NCBI RefSeq assembly: GCF_040537815.1
Contig: NZ_JBEWSZ010000004.1
Location: 1-64,000 of the forward strand
From: Mesorhizobium shangrilense
GTDB taxonomy: Bacteria; Pseudomonadota; Alphaproteobacteria; Rhizobiales; Rhizobiaceae
Length of the DNA stretch: 64,000 bases
Reading direction: 5' to 3'
Shown piece by piece: positions 26,631 to 35,490 of this stretch. How positions within the stretch are numbered: the first letter of the stretch is position 1; every line of letters begins with the position of its first letter. The translations under genes and the position numbers were made by a program. The notes under the pieces were generated by a model that worked only from the letters and a program-made list of their open reading frames with translations, made no database searches and had not been told where the DNA came from.

Positions 26631-27836
26631 TCAGACGCGCTCGAGGATCAACGCAATTCCCTGTCCGACACCCACGCACATCGTGCAAAGCGCATAACGT
26701 CCTCCCCCGCGCTGCAGTTGCCAGGTCGCGGTGGTGGCCAACCTGGCGCCGCTCATGCCCAGCGGATGCCCAATAGCGATTGCACCACCGTTGCGGTTTA
26801 CGTGCTCGGCATCGTCAGGCAGGCCGAGGTCTCGCAGCACAGCCAGGGCCTGCGCGGCAAAGGCCTCGTTCAATTCAATGATGTCCACCTGTTCGATGGT
26901 CAGCCCGGCGCGCTTGAGCACGCGGCGCACGGCAGGGACCGGGCCGATGCCCATGATGCGCGGCTGAACGCCGGCCGCCGCCATCGCGACGATGCGGGAG
27001 CGCGGGGTAAGCCCGTGCGCCTTCACTGCTGCCTCGCTGGCGATGATGAGGCCGGCCGCGCCGTCATTGACGCCGGATGCATTGCCCGCGGTAACCGAAA
27101 GGTCGGGACCGTTGACGCCCTTCAATTTGGCCAGTTGGGCCGCCGAGGCATCCGCTCGGGGATGCTCGTCGCGGTCGACCACCAGCGGATCGCCCTTCTT
27201 CTGGGGGATGCTGACCGGGATCAATTCGTCGGCGAAGACGCCGGCATTTTGAGCGGCCGCCCAGCGCTGCTGACTGCGCAACGCGAAGGCATCCTGATCG
27301 GCGCGCGAAACACCGAAGTCCGCAGCCACATTGTCGGCTGTCTCGGGCATCGAGTCCGTACCGTGCGCCTTCAGCATCTTGCGATTGACGAAGCGCCAGC
27401 CGATCGTTGTGTCGTAGACGGAATTGGCGCGCGAGAATGCGCTCTCGGATTTCGGCATCACGAATGGCGCCCGCGACATGCTTTCGACCCCGCCGGCAAT
27501 CATCAGATCGCAGTCGCCGGCACGGATCGAACGCGCTGACAAACCGACCGCATCCAGACCGGAGCCGCACAGCCGATTGACTGTCGTGCCGGGGACATCG
27601 ACCGGCAAGCCCGACAGAAGCACCGCCATGCGCGCCACGTTGCGATTGTCTTCGCCCGCCTGGTTGGCACAACCGAGGATGACATCGTCGACCTGGCTCC
27701 AGTCGACCGAGGGATTGCGCTGCATCAATGCGGTAAGCGGCAACGCGGCGAGGTCATCCGCCCGAACAGCCGCAAGTGCTCCGGCATAGCGGCCGATAGG
27801 CGTACGCACGGCATCGCAGATGAAGGCTTCCGGCAT
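26631..27836 (-). CDS. paaJ: 3-oxoadipyl-CoA/3-oxo-5,6-dehydrosuberyl-CoA thiolase PaaJ
   Basis: 401 residues, the exact size of PaaJ/PcaF. It performs the thiolytic cleavages that release acetyl-CoA and finally succinyl-Co[20 protein letters not shown] near residue 88 has the acyl-carrying Cys. [17 protein letters not shown] supplies the catalytic His, and [11 protein letters not shown] the second Cys. ATG 27836 follows GGGAGGGATCG; an in-frame start 48 bases upstream would overlap the operator. It leads the eight-gene paaJ-A-B-C-D-E-(PaaA/C-like)-Z operon. Confidence 0.92.
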   Translation of the reverse strand: MPEAFICDAVRTPIGRYAGALAAVRADDLAALPLTALMQRNPSVDWSQVDDVILGCANQAGEDNRNVARMAVLLSGLPVDVPGTTVNRLCGSGLDAVGLSARSIRAGDCDLMIAGGVESMSRAPFVMPKSESAFSRANSVYDTTIGWRFVNRKMLKAHGTDSMPETADNVAADFGVSRADQDAFALRSQQRWAAAQNAGVFADELIPVSIPQKKGDPLVVDRDEHPRADASAAQLAKLKGVNGPDLSVTAGNASGVNDGAAGLIIASEAAVKAHGLTPRSRIVAMAAAGVQPRIMGIGPVPAVRRVLKRAGLTIEQVDIIELNEAFAAQALAVLRDLGLPDDAEHVNRNGGAIAIGHPLGMSGARLATTATWQLQRGGGRYALCTMCVGVGQGIALILERV

Positions 27837-27867
27837 CGATCCCTCCCAGGCCTTTCGGCTTACATTA

Positions 27868-27881
27868 ACCGACCGGTCGGT
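27868..27881. promoter_or_regulatory. Palindromic operator upstream of paaJ
   Basis: ACCGACCGGTCGGT is a perfect 14-bp palindrome 31 bases upstream of the paaJ start. It has the same core as 12589-12600. The pairing of one site with each paa operon points to shared control by the TetR protein encoded at 15264-15860. Confidence 0.72.
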
Positions 27882-27884
27882 CAT

Positions 27885-28197
27885 GTATTAGCGCATGAGA
27901 CGGCTACGGACAAGACGCCAGCGGGATTTTTTTGAGTCAACGGAGATCCGCGGAATCTCGATCCGGACGCCCTGCCCGGGCTGATTGGCAATGCATCCGA
28001 TGGGCGGTCGACCAGGAGATTATGGACCGCACCATTCCCGGCGTGGATGCCTTGATGTGTTGTTCATCCCGTTGCTCTTTGTAGCGACCCGCAGGATGTT
28101 CAACTTCAACAAGCAGCCTGGCGACATCGGTGACCGCCCAGGATATCCCGCCGCGGAACATTAGATCCTCACCGTTCGAGCGAAGAGAGGCGCGCGC
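27885..28197. other. Intergenic region without a supported gene
   Basis: About 310 bases lie between the paaJ promoter and the 3' end of the lacI gene. A minus-strand open frame of 74 codons (27937-28161) is present, but it has no recognisable domain, no good SD and unconvincing composition. A short T-run sits near 27930. I see no repeat, tRNA or clear terminator. Confidence 0.4.
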
Positions 28198-29208
28198 TCA
28201 AGATTTCCCGCCTGGTGAGGCGCAGCTTTCTCTTTCCACCAGGGTAGGCGTCAGCGTTTCATGCCGGGAATGCGCGGCCGGCTGGTTCAGGCGTTCCAGC
28301 AGCAGCGCCACGGCCCGCGTTCCGATCTTGTCGACGGGCTGGGCGACCGTCGTCAACGGAGGCCATGTGGTGGCGGCATAGGGGATATCGTCGAAGCCGA
28401 TCACCGACATGTCGTCGGGAACCCGAAGCCCCCGCGCGCGCAAGGCGCTGAGAGCGCCCATGGCCATCAGGTCGTTGCAGGCGAAAACCGCTGTAATGTG
28501 GGGTGCCTGGGCCATCAGGCGTTCCATCGCGACACGGCCGCCGGCGAAATGATAGTCGGCATCCACCACCGCCTCCTTCGGCAGCCGCAGGCCAGCGTGA
28601 TGGAGCGCCTCGGCAAATCCGCGCAGGCGGGCCGGGCTGGAACTGGAATCGCGCGGGCCGCCGATGGCGCCGACCTTGCGATGGCCGAGCCCGGCCAGGT
28701 GCTGGCCGGCGAGACGACCGCCATGACGGTGGTCCACCAGGACGGAATCCACGTTGACCGACCGGATTTCGCGGTCGAGGAGCACGGCGGGTATGTTCGA
28801 CTTCGAAAGGCGTGAGAAGACACGCGCATGGTCGGAGGAGCCGGCGAAGATAAGGCCATCGATCTGCTTGGCCATCAGCACCGAGAGGTAGCGTTCCTCC
28901 TTCTCGGGCTTGCCGTCGGAATTGCACAGGATCACCGTGTAGCCCGCCACGAAGCCGGCATCCTCGATCTGGCGTGCGACGCCGGCGAAGAAGGGGTTGG
29001 AGTTGTCCGGCAGGAGCAGGCCAATGGTTTTGGTGACGCCGCGTCGCAGACCCCGCGCCAGCGAATTGGGACTGTAGCGCAGCGCCAGGATCGCCGCCCG
29101 GACGCGCTCAGCCGTTTCCGGCTCGACGTGGCGCGTCGCGTTCATGACATGCGAGACGGTCGCGACCGATACCTTGGCTTCTCGCGCAACATCAGCGATC
29201 GTCGTCAT
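28198..29208 (-). CDS. LacI family transcriptional regulator
   Basis: 336 residues. The N-terminal HTH TIADVAREAKVSVATVSHVM (about residues 3-22) and hinge helix are followed by a periplasmic-binding-protein-like sensor domain (about 60-330). That domain shows GLLLPDNSNPFFAGVARQIED and VIGFDDIPYAATTWPPLTTV. It is the last gene of the sugar ABC operon, 11 bases after the permease. It probably represses that operon through the GTAACC-type palindromes upstream of the binding-protein gene. The inducer is likely the transported sugar. Confidence 0.92.
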   Translation of the reverse strand: MTTIADVAREAKVSVATVSHVMNATRHVEPETAERVRAAILALRYSPNSLARGLRRGVTKTIGLLLPDNSNPFFAGVARQIEDAGFVAGYTVILCNSDGKPEKEERYLSVLMAKQIDGLIFAGSSDHARVFSRLSKSNIPAVLLDREIRSVNVDSVLVDHRHGGRLAGQHLAGLGHRKVGAIGGPRDSSSSPARLRGFAEALHHAGLRLPKEAVVDADYHFAGGRVAMERLMAQAPHITAVFACNDLMAMGALSALRARGLRVPDDMSVIGFDDIPYAATTWPPLTTVAQPVDKIGTRAVALLLERLNQPAAHSRHETLTPTLVERESCASPGGKS

Positions 29209-29219
29209 GGCGGTGGCTC

Positions 29220-30236
29220 CTAGCGCATGATCCGTAGCAACCGTTCCCGGTAGGCGTCGAGGATGACGGCCAGCACGATGACGAGGCCGATGACGATCGG
29301 CTTGAAATTGTCGCCGACGCCCAGAAGCTGGAGCCCGGTGCTGAGCACCTGCAGGATGCAGGCGCCCACCAGCGTGCCGATGATCGAGCCCTTGCCGCCA
29401 TTGAGGCTGGTGCCGCCGATGATGACGGCGGCGATGGCGTTCAGTTCGTAGCCGACGCCCGCGATCGGACTGCCGATGTTGAGGCGCAGCAGATAGACCA
29501 TGGCCGCGATGCCGGCCGTCAGGCCGCTGATGGTGAAGGCGGCGACTTTGTAGATGTCCGGGTTGTGGCCGGATAGGCGCACCGCCTCGTCATTGGTGCC
29601 GGTGGCGAAGATCATCCGGCCGAACACGGTGAAGCGCAGCACGAACCAGCCGACAGCGATGACCAGCACGGCGATCAGGAAGATCGAGGGCAGGAAGCCG
29701 CCGATGATAAGATTGCCGAAATCGACGAAGCCCTGCGGAAGGCCGGTAATCGTCGAATTGTCGCTCACCACCCGCGCCGCGCCGGCGGCCATGTTGAGCA
29801 TGCCCAGCGTAACGATGAAGGACGGGATCTTCCAACGCGTCGAGATGAGGCCGTTCAGAGCGCCGCAGACCGCGCCCGTCGCCATGCAGCCGAGCAGTGC
29901 CAGCGTGATGGAGACGGCTGGTGTCATGGTCTCGTTCGTCATGATGGTCGCCCCGACCACGGTGCACAAGGCAAGCACCGATCCGACCGAGAGATCGATG
30001 CCGCCTGTGAGGATGACGAAGGTCATGCCCGCCGCGAGCACGGTGTTGATGGCGATCTGCACGAAGATCTTCAGCGCGTTCTCCGGTGTCGCGAAATAGG
30101 GCGCGGTGAACGAGAAGAAGAGCGTGATCAGCACCAGCGCCATCAGCACGCCGGCGTCGCGGACGAGAAAGCGCATGATCCTCGCCTTGTTGGCGGAGAC
30201 GGCCGTCGATGCGGCGGTTTCGGACGTATCGCTCAT
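29220..30236 (-). CDS. Ribose-type sugar ABC transporter permease
   Basis: 338-residue RbsC-like inner-membrane permease with about eight to ten hydrophobic segments. GGIDLSVGSVLALCTVVGA near residue 88 and LNAIAAVIIGGTSLNGGKGS near residue 260 are the family signatures; the second contains the ATPase-coupling EAA-like loop. ATG 30236 overlaps the ATPase stop by four bases; the frame open further upstream is a shadow of the ATPase gene. The operon order is binding protein, ATPase, permease, LacI. Confidence 0.92.
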   Translation of the reverse strand: MSDTSETAASTAVSANKARIMRFLVRDAGVLMALVLITLFFSFTAPYFATPENALKIFVQIAINTVLAAGMTFVILTGGIDLSVGSVLALCTVVGATIMTNETMTPAVSITLALLGCMATGAVCGALNGLISTRWKIPSFIVTLGMLNMAAGAARVVSDNSTITGLPQGFVDFGNLIIGGFLPSIFLIAVLVIAVGWFVLRFTVFGRMIFATGTNDEAVRLSGHNPDIYKVAAFTISGLTAGIAAMVYLLRLNIGSPIAGVGYELNAIAAVIIGGTSLNGGKGSIIGTLVGACILQVLSTGLQLLGVGDNFKPIVIGLVIVLAVILDAYRERLLRIMR

Positions 30237-31738
30237 AGTCGCACATACTCCTGATAGGCGAGCGACAGGATTCGCTCCTGGTCGAATGCGGCTCGCGGCA
30301 CTTCGCCGACGATCTTGTTCTTGGAAAAGACGATGATGCGGTGACACATGCCCATCAGCTCGGGCAGGTCGGACGAGACCATGATGATACCCTTGCGCTC
30401 GGCTGCCAGCATCCACAGCAGCTGGTAGATCTCGCGGCGCGCGCCGATGTCGACGCCCCTGGTCGGCTCATCCAGGATAAGCGTCGAGGTGCCGCGAAAC
30501 AGCCACTTCGCCAGCACCACCTTCTGCTGATTGCCGCCCGAGAGGTTTCGCACCGCCTGCGCGATTGAAGTGGTCTTGACGCGCAGGCGGCCGACAAGAT
30601 CGGTCGCCGCGGCCGTTTCCTTGCCGCGGTCAAGCAGGCCGAGGTGCGAGATCTTGCTGAGGTCCGTGATGGTCATGTTCTGGGCGACCGGCATGTCGAG
30701 CAGCAGCCCCTGCCCCTTCCGGTCTTCGGTGAGCAGGCTCAGGCCATGGCGCACCGCGTCCTTCGGCGTGGAGATCGCAACCGGCCTGCCGTCCACCGCG
30801 ATGGTGCCGCCGGCCTTGGGGTCGGCGCCGAACAGCGCGCGCATGGCCTCGGTGCGGCCGCTGCCGACAAGGCCAGCGACGCCCAGGATTTCACCGCTCC
30901 GCACTTCGAAGGATATTGCGGGGGTGGTGGCGTCGCGCTTCAGGTCGGTAACGGCAAGCGCCACCCTCCCCGGTACTATCGAGGCGTCGAAGCCGTATTC
31001 GTCGGCGATATCGCGCCCGATCATCAAACGAACGAGATCAGGCACGGTCAGCGCTTGCAGGTCGCGGGTGGTGACGAGCTGGCCGTTGCGCAACACCGTC
31101 ACCCGGTCGCCGATCTCGAAGACCTCGTGGAGACGGTGCGAGATGTAGATGATCGTCACGCCCTTGGCCTTCAGGCGCTTCAGGATCGCGAAGAGGCGTT
31201 CGATCTCCGGCGGCGTCAGTGTCGCGGTCGGCTCGTCGAGCACCAGCAGCTTGCTGTCGTAGCAGAGCGCCTTGGCGATCTCGACCAGCTGCATCTGCGC
31301 GACGCCGAGTTCCTCGACGCGCGTTTTCGGGTCGATGTCCAGGCCGACCTCCTTCAGGAGGGCAGTGGCGCGTCGGCCCAGGGCCGCCCTGTCGACGACG
31401 CCGAAGCGTCGCGGCAGGCTCTCCAGCATCAGGTTCTCGGCGATGCTGAGATAAGGCAGGAGATTGAGCTCCTGATGGACGATGCGGATGCCCTTCACCT
31501 GCGCATCATGCGGTGTCTTGGGATGGTAGGGAGCGCCGTTGAAGACGATCTCGCCGCTGTCGGGACGGTAGATGCCGGCCAGCAGCTTGATCAGGGTCGA
31601 CTTTCCGGCACCGTTCTCGCCCAGGATGATGTGCGTTTCGCCACGCTCGATTGCCAGCGACACGCCGCTCAGGGCGATGGCTCCGGGAAAGACCTTCCCG
31701 ACCCCTTCAAGGACCAGCAGCGTGTCGGTTGCCTGCAT
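30233..31738 (-). CDS. Sugar ABC transporter ATP-binding protein (RbsA-like, duplicated)
   Basis: 501 residues with two ABC domains. The first has Walker A GENGAGKSTL near residue 38 and Walker B LLVLDEPTATLTPPE. The second (from about residue 255) has the degenerate P-loop GLVGSGRTEAM, the signature NLSGGNQQKVVLAKWL and Walker B LILDEPTRGVD. This arrangement is normal for CUT2 transporters of ribose, xylose or galactose. ATG 31738 follows GAGGAAAG. It sits 260 bases after the binding-protein gene and overlaps the permease. Confidence 0.93.
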   Translation of the reverse strand: MQATDTLLVLEGVGKVFPGAIALSGVSLAIERGETHIILGENGAGKSTLIKLLAGIYRPDSGEIVFNGAPYHPKTPHDAQVKGIRIVHQELNLLPYLSIAENLMLESLPRRFGVVDRAALGRRATALLKEVGLDIDPKTRVEELGVAQMQLVEIAKALCYDSKLLVLDEPTATLTPPEIERLFAILKRLKAKGVTIIYISHRLHEVFEIGDRVTVLRNGQLVTTRDLQALTVPDLVRLMIGRDIADEYGFDASIVPGRVALAVTDLKRDATTPAISFEVRSGEILGVAGLVGSGRTEAMRALFGADPKAGGTIAVDGRPVAISTPKDAVRHGLSLLTEDRKGQGLLLDMPVAQNMTITDLSKISHLGLLDRGKETAAATDLVGRLRVKTTSIAQAVRNLSGGNQQKVVLAKWLFRGTSTLILDEPTRGVDIGARREIYQLLWMLAAERKGIIMVSSDLPELMGMCHRIIVFSKNKIVGEVPRAAFDQERILSLAYQEYVRL

Positions 31739-31953
31739 GACGCTCTTTCCTCAATGCGCCCTCACGCTCGTGCGCGGCGCGGTCGCCTGGAGCACCCAAA
31801 AAAACAGAACAACAGATAGAGCCAATCCGGCTCTATCTGGACGGAACGGGCGGATACACTCTCGGAGCATCCTACCGACAGGACGCCAAGCGGATTTCGG
31901 ATAAATCCGATGATCCACGCCGCTGAGAAACACCCGCAGCGATGGCAGCATCG

Positions 31954-31982
31954 CCGAGGCCGGAGCGCTGCGCCGGCCTCGG
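31954..31982 (-). other. Intercistronic hairpin after the sugar-binding-protein gene
   Basis: CCGAGGCCGG and CCGGCCTCGG form a perfect 10-bp stem with a nine-base loop, 17 bases past the binding-protein stop on the minus strand. No T-run follows. It is best read as an mRNA-stabilising or partial termination stem. The other bases of the 31739-31998 gap show no gene. Confidence 0.6.
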
Positions 31983-31998
31983 AGGGGCTTGGTGCCCG

Positions 31999-32979
31999 TC
32001 AGATATCCTTGTCGGTGATGAGCTTGATGTTGGTCTTGACCCAGCCGGAGAATTTCTCGCCGGCAAGCTCACGCAAGCCGTAATCGATGCCCATGGCTGC
32101 CATCTGCGCGCCGTATTGCTCGATCGTCGCCAGCATCTTGCCATCCTTGAGCAGCGCCTTGACGGCAGGGATGTTGTCGAAGCCGACGACCTTGATCTGG
32201 CCCGATTTGCCCGCGGCATCTATGGCCTTGACGACGCCCAGCGCCATCGAATCGTTCGCGGCCATGACGCCCTGGATGTCGGGGTGCTGGGTCATGAAGT
32301 TGGTCATGAGCGTATTGGCTTCTTCCGTCTCCCAGTGAGCGGTTTTGCTATCGAGCAGATCCAGCCCGTTTTCCTTCACAGCGTCGTCGAAGCCGAGCTT
32401 GCGTTCCTTGGCGTTGTCAGCCTCGGGGTTGCCTTCGAGGATGACGACCTTGCCGCCCTTGCCGAGTGCCTTGCCCAGCGCGTCGCCGGCCAGCTTGGCG
32501 CCGGCGCGGTTGTCCGGCCCAAAGAAGGCGAGGTCGATGCCGGCCTTCTTCTTGGCTTCCTCATCGAGCGAGACGTCGATGTTGATGACCTTGATGCCGG
32601 CCTTCAGGGCCTTGGAGATCGGCGTGACCATCGCCTTGGAATCGGCGGGCGCGACGACGATGACATTGAATTTCTGGGTGATGAAGTTCTCGATGGCGTC
32701 GACCTGCGCGGCAAAGTCGCGCTCGTCCTTCATGCCGACGGTGGCGAAATCGAACTTGTCCTTGTTCTTGGCCGCGTACTCATCCGCGCCGGCCTGCATC
32801 TGCTTGAAGAACTCGTTCGCCAGCGACTTCATGACCAGGCCGACCTTGGGCTTGTCCGCCGCAAATGCGCCGAAAGGCAGCGCCATGGCGCCCGCCGCCA
32901 CCATGCTGGTCTTGATGAATTGCCGGCGCGAAAACAGGTCGAGATGCAATGCGTTCGGGAATGTTGGCTTGTCACTCAT
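31999..32979 (-). CDS. Sugar ABC transporter substrate-binding protein (RbsB-like)
   Basis: 326-residue periplasmic binding protein. The N-terminus has SRRQFIKTSMVAAGAMALPFGAFA (split here as a twin-arginine-like motif near residues 18-20 followed by a hydrophobic core), so export may be via Tat. The mature part starts KPKVGLVMKSLANEFFKQMQ, the Peripla_BP_4 opening, and contains AANDSMALGVVKAIDAAGK. ATG 32979 is preceded by GGGAGG; the open frame upstream runs through the promoter. It is the first gene of the operon and carries two candidate LacI operators upstream. Confidence 0.92.
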   Translation of the reverse strand: MSDKPTFPNALHLDLFSRRQFIKTSMVAAGAMALPFGAFAADKPKVGLVMKSLANEFFKQMQAGADEYAAKNKDKFDFATVGMKDERDFAAQVDAIENFITQKFNVIVVAPADSKAMVTPISKALKAGIKVINIDVSLDEEAKKKAGIDLAFFGPDNRAGAKLAGDALGKALGKGGKVVILEGNPEADNAKERKLGFDDAVKENGLDLLDSKTAHWETEEANTLMTNFMTQHPDIQGVMAANDSMALGVVKAIDAAGKSGQIKVVGFDNIPAVKALLKDGKMLATIEQYGAQMAAMGIDYGLRELAGEKFSGWVKTNIKLITDKDI

Positions 32980-33033
32980 GTTTTCCTCCCTTGAGTGTCG
33001 GTTCAGGTCAATTTTCACGACACAAACGATTAC

Positions 33034-33089
33034 GTAACCGATTACGTCGCCGCTATCCATTGGAACGATTGATCCACGTAACCAGTTAC
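33034..33089. promoter_or_regulatory. Two candidate LacI operators upstream of the sugar operon
   Basis: GTAACCGATTAC (33034-33045) and GTAACCAGTTAC (33078-33089) are near-palindromes, each broken at one base pair, of the form GTAACC-GGTTAC expected for LacI proteins. Their centres are 44 bases apart. They lie 55-110 bases before the binding-protein start. Confidence 0.55.
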
Positions 33090-33230
33090 ATTGGCACAGG
33101 TGCGGCATTGCGCAGCATCCCTGACTCGCTCGTGAATGCGTGGCGGGCGCCGAAGAAACAGGGCCCGCCGACCTAAATGTGCGCGGCGGCTCGGCGGACA
33201 GTCTCCTGCTCCACGTGACCGGCACTGGCC

Positions 33231-33374
33231 ATGGCGGCGGCGATCACGCACAAGAACTGTTGGACTTCCCGCTTCCTTGTCGCGGCCCTGATGCTCGCAA
33301 CAGTGACGCTACCCGCGGCCTGCTGCACAGCCCGTCGCGGCATCATTTCCTTGGCCAGAAATATCCTCCCTTAA
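33231..33374 (+). CDS. Possible small exported peptide of 47 residues
   Basis: An open frame starting at ATG 33231 encodes 47 residues: a basic start, a hydrophobic stretch RFLVAALMLATVTLPAACC, and a short tail. It could be a lipoprotein-like or signal-bearing peptide. No convincing SD precedes it and I recognise no homologue, so it may be fortuitous. Its stop codon lies inside the first CTTAAG box. It precedes the two-component genes by 51 bases. Confidence 0.25.
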   Translation: MAAAITHKNCWTSRFLVAALMLATVTLPAACCTARRGIISLARNILP

Positions 33375-33386
33375 GGATGCCTTAAG
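33370..33386 (+). promoter_or_regulatory. CTTAAG box A, upstream of the response regulator
   Basis: CTTAAG-GATGC-CTTAAG, a direct repeat with 11-base period, ends 39 bases before the response-regulator start. The format equals the PmrA-type binding site known from enterobacteria. It indicates autoregulation of the two-component system. Confidence 0.75.
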
Positions 33387-33425
33387 TCTGTGGGAAGTGC
33401 TGGACGACACACGGAGACGTATGGA

Positions 33426-34088
33426 ATGCGAACATTGATCGTGGAAGACGATCCCGTACTCAGGGACGGTCTCAAGGTCGGCCTGTCGATCAATGGGTTT
33501 ACCACGGATACCGTCGAGACATGCGAGGATGCGGAAGCTGTACTCAAGGGACATTGCTTCGACGCGATCATTCTTGACCTGATGCTCCCCGATGGGTCCG
33601 GGCTTGACGTTCTGAGGATACTGCGCGCGCGAGGGGATGATACGCCGGTTCTCTTGTTGACGGCGCGGGACAGCGTCGCCGACCGCATAACGGGTCTCGA
33701 TACCGGCGCTGATGACTACCTTGGCAAACCGTTCGATCTGGACGAGGTCGCGGCCAGACTACGCGCGCTTATTCGACGCGCGGCCGGCCGGACACGCAGT
33801 GTGCTCGAATGGCGTGACCTGGAGCTCGACCCATCAAATCAATCAGTGAAGCAGGCAGGCATTCCCATCCGTTTGTCGCGAAGGGAATTCTCCGTGCTTC
33901 GCGCGCTGATGGGACATCCCGGACTGATCCTGTCCAAGGGGCAACTGGAAGATAAGCTCTACGGCTGGCAGGAAGAAGTCGAGAGCAACACGATCGAGGT
34001 CCATATCCATCATCTGCGCAACAAGCTCGGCACGGGCATCATCCAGACCGTTCGCGGCCTCGGCTATCGTCTCGGGGAGAAACAGTGA
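33426..34088 (+). CDS. OmpR-family response regulator (PmrA/QseB-like)
   Basis: 220 residues. The receiver domain (1-115) has the acidic pocket VEDDP at residues 6-10, phosphoacceptor Asp51 in LDLMLPDG, and Lys101 in LGKPFD. The winged-helix output domain (about 125-218) includes LYGWQEEVESNTIEVHIHHL and VRGLGYRLG, the pattern of PmrA/QseB regulators. ATG 33426 gives the normal family N-terminus; an upstream in-frame start adds unrelated residues. It overlaps the kinase gene. CTTAAG boxes precede this gene, the thioredoxin/transpeptidase pair and dsbA, defining its likely regulon. Confidence 0.93.
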   Translation: MRTLIVEDDPVLRDGLKVGLSINGFTTDTVETCEDAEAVLKGHCFDAIILDLMLPDGSGLDVLRILRARGDDTPVLLLTARDSVADRITGLDTGADDYLGKPFDLDEVAARLRALIRRAAGRTRSVLEWRDLELDPSNQSVKQAGIPIRLSRREFSVLRALMGHPGLILSKGQLEDKLYGWQEEVESNTIEVHIHHLRNKLGTGIIQTVRGLGYRLGEKQ

Positions 34089-35446
34089 TGCGGTCGATCG
34101 GCTCGCGCTTGTTTCTCATCCTCACGCTCACGACCGGTCTTGTCTGGCTATCGGCTGTCGTTTGGATTTTCCTCAGCACGCGCGCGGAGGTCGAACACGT
34201 CCTGGACGCCCGGCTCATGGAAGCCGGCCGAATGGTCAGTTCGCTCCTCGTCAGTCAGGACATCGACGCTAGTCCGAACAAGCCGATCGCTGCGCCTTTG
34301 CCGCTCAAGGTACATTCCTCCTACGACCGCCAGCTTTCCTGCCAGATATGGTCCTTGCAAGGCACCCTCATCAGCCGCTCCGGCGGAGCGCCTGAACAAA
34401 AGCTCTCCGATCAGATGGATGGCTTTTCGAACACGATCATCGACGGGGAGCGGTGGCGCGTTTTCGCGGTGCAGAACCCCGCGCTCGGCGTGCGTGTCCT
34501 GATCGGCGACAATATGCGCATTCGCGACGGCTTGGTGAATGATGTCATCCGCGGGCTCTTGCTCCCGGCCCTGCTGATCTTGCCAGCCCTCGCCGCGCTC
34601 ATCTGGCTCAGCATTCGCCGCGGGCTTGCGCCGCTCAACGCGATCGCGCGCGATCTCTCGGCACGGCATGCCTCCGACCTGCAACCTTTGCGAAGCGTTG
34701 ATACTCCCAAGGAGATAACGCCCGTCGTGCAGTCCCTGAACGGGCTTTTCGCGCGGGTCGCCGGGCTTCGCGAGCGAGAGCGCAACTTCACGGCCTTTGC
34801 CGCCCATGAACTGCGCACGCCGCTCGCGGGTCTGAAAACCCAGGCCCAGGTCGCGCTGGCGAGCGATGATCGCGCAATCCGCGATCAGGCGCTGCGCCAG
34901 ATCGTCGTCGGCGTCGATCGGACCGGCCGTCTGGTGCGGCAGTTGCTTGATATAGCGGAAGCCGAATCCGGCGGTGAACGGGAACGGGCGGGCTCCTTCA
35001 GCCCGGCCGACACGATCCGCTCGATCATGGGAGAACTTGCAACCGGCAAGGTCTCGATCACCGTGTCCCCCGCCCTCGAAGGCGTTCGGCTCGACATCGA
35101 TCCCGGCGTGTTTCGCCTCGCGGCGAGAAACCTCATCGAGAACGCGGTCAATCATTCCCCGCCGGGCGGCGCTGTCGTCTGCGGTCTGGTCGAAGAAGAA
35201 GGCCGCATGAACATCGCCATCGAGGATGAAGGTCCAGGCATACCCGCCGATGAGCTTCCACGGGTGACCGAGCGGTTCTTCAGGGGGCGCAACAAGGCGC
35301 CCGTTGGAAGCGGGCTGGGGCTGGCGATTGTCGAGCTGGCGCTGAGCCGCGCCGGTTGCCGCCTCGAACTTCTCAATCGCAGGGATCGTGGTCTTGCCGC
35401 GATGATGGTGATCCCTTCGTCGTCTGTGGCTGGAACTGCCCGATAG
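34088..35446 (+). CDS. Sensor histidine kinase (QseC/PmrB-like)
   Basis: 452 residues in the inner membrane. Transmembrane helices lie at about 8-30 and 155-175, flanking a periplasmic sensor of roughly 125 residues that has one Cys (Cys85). HAMP follows (about 176-230). The phosphoacceptor is His240 in AAHELRTPLAGL. ATPase motifs are NLIENAVNHSPPGG, EDEGPGIP and GSGLGLAIVELAL. ATG 34088 overlaps the regulator stop (TGATG). The signal is unknown; the linked thiol-redox genes suggest envelope redox or metal stress. Confidence 0.92.
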   Translation: MRSIGSRLFLILTLTTGLVWLSAVVWIFLSTRAEVEHVLDARLMEAGRMVSSLLVSQDIDASPNKPIAAPLPLKVHSSYDRQLSCQIWSLQGTLISRSGGAPEQKLSDQMDGFSNTIIDGERWRVFAVQNPALGVRVLIGDNMRIRDGLVNDVIRGLLLPALLILPALAALIWLSIRRGLAPLNAIARDLSARHASDLQPLRSVDTPKEITPVVQSLNGLFARVAGLRERERNFTAFAAHELRTPLAGLKTQAQVALASDDRAIRDQALRQIVVGVDRTGRLVRQLLDIAEAESGGERERAGSFSPADTIRSIMGELATGKVSITVSPALEGVRLDIDPGVFRLAARNLIENAVNHSPPGGAVVCGLVEEEGRMNIAIEDEGPGIPADELPRVTERFFRGRNKAPVGSGLGLAIVELALSRAGCRLELLNRRDRGLAAMMVIPSSSVAGTAR

Positions 35447-35454
35447 ATCTCAAG

Positions 35455-35481
35455 GGGACATGGACCAGCGGTCCATGTCCC
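35455..35481. terminator. Bidirectional hairpin between convergent kinase and L,D-transpeptidase genes
   Basis: GGGACATGGACC and GGTCCATGTCCC form a perfect 12-bp stem with a three-base loop. It lies eight bases after the kinase stop and nine bases beyond the transpeptidase stop. There is no strong T-run, but position and strength fit a shared terminator. Confidence 0.65.
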
Positions 35482-35490
35482 GCTTCGGGA

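Noticed and set aside
27937..28161. Small minus-strand ORF between paaJ and lacI
   Set aside because: No SD, no homology I can recognise and low-information composition.
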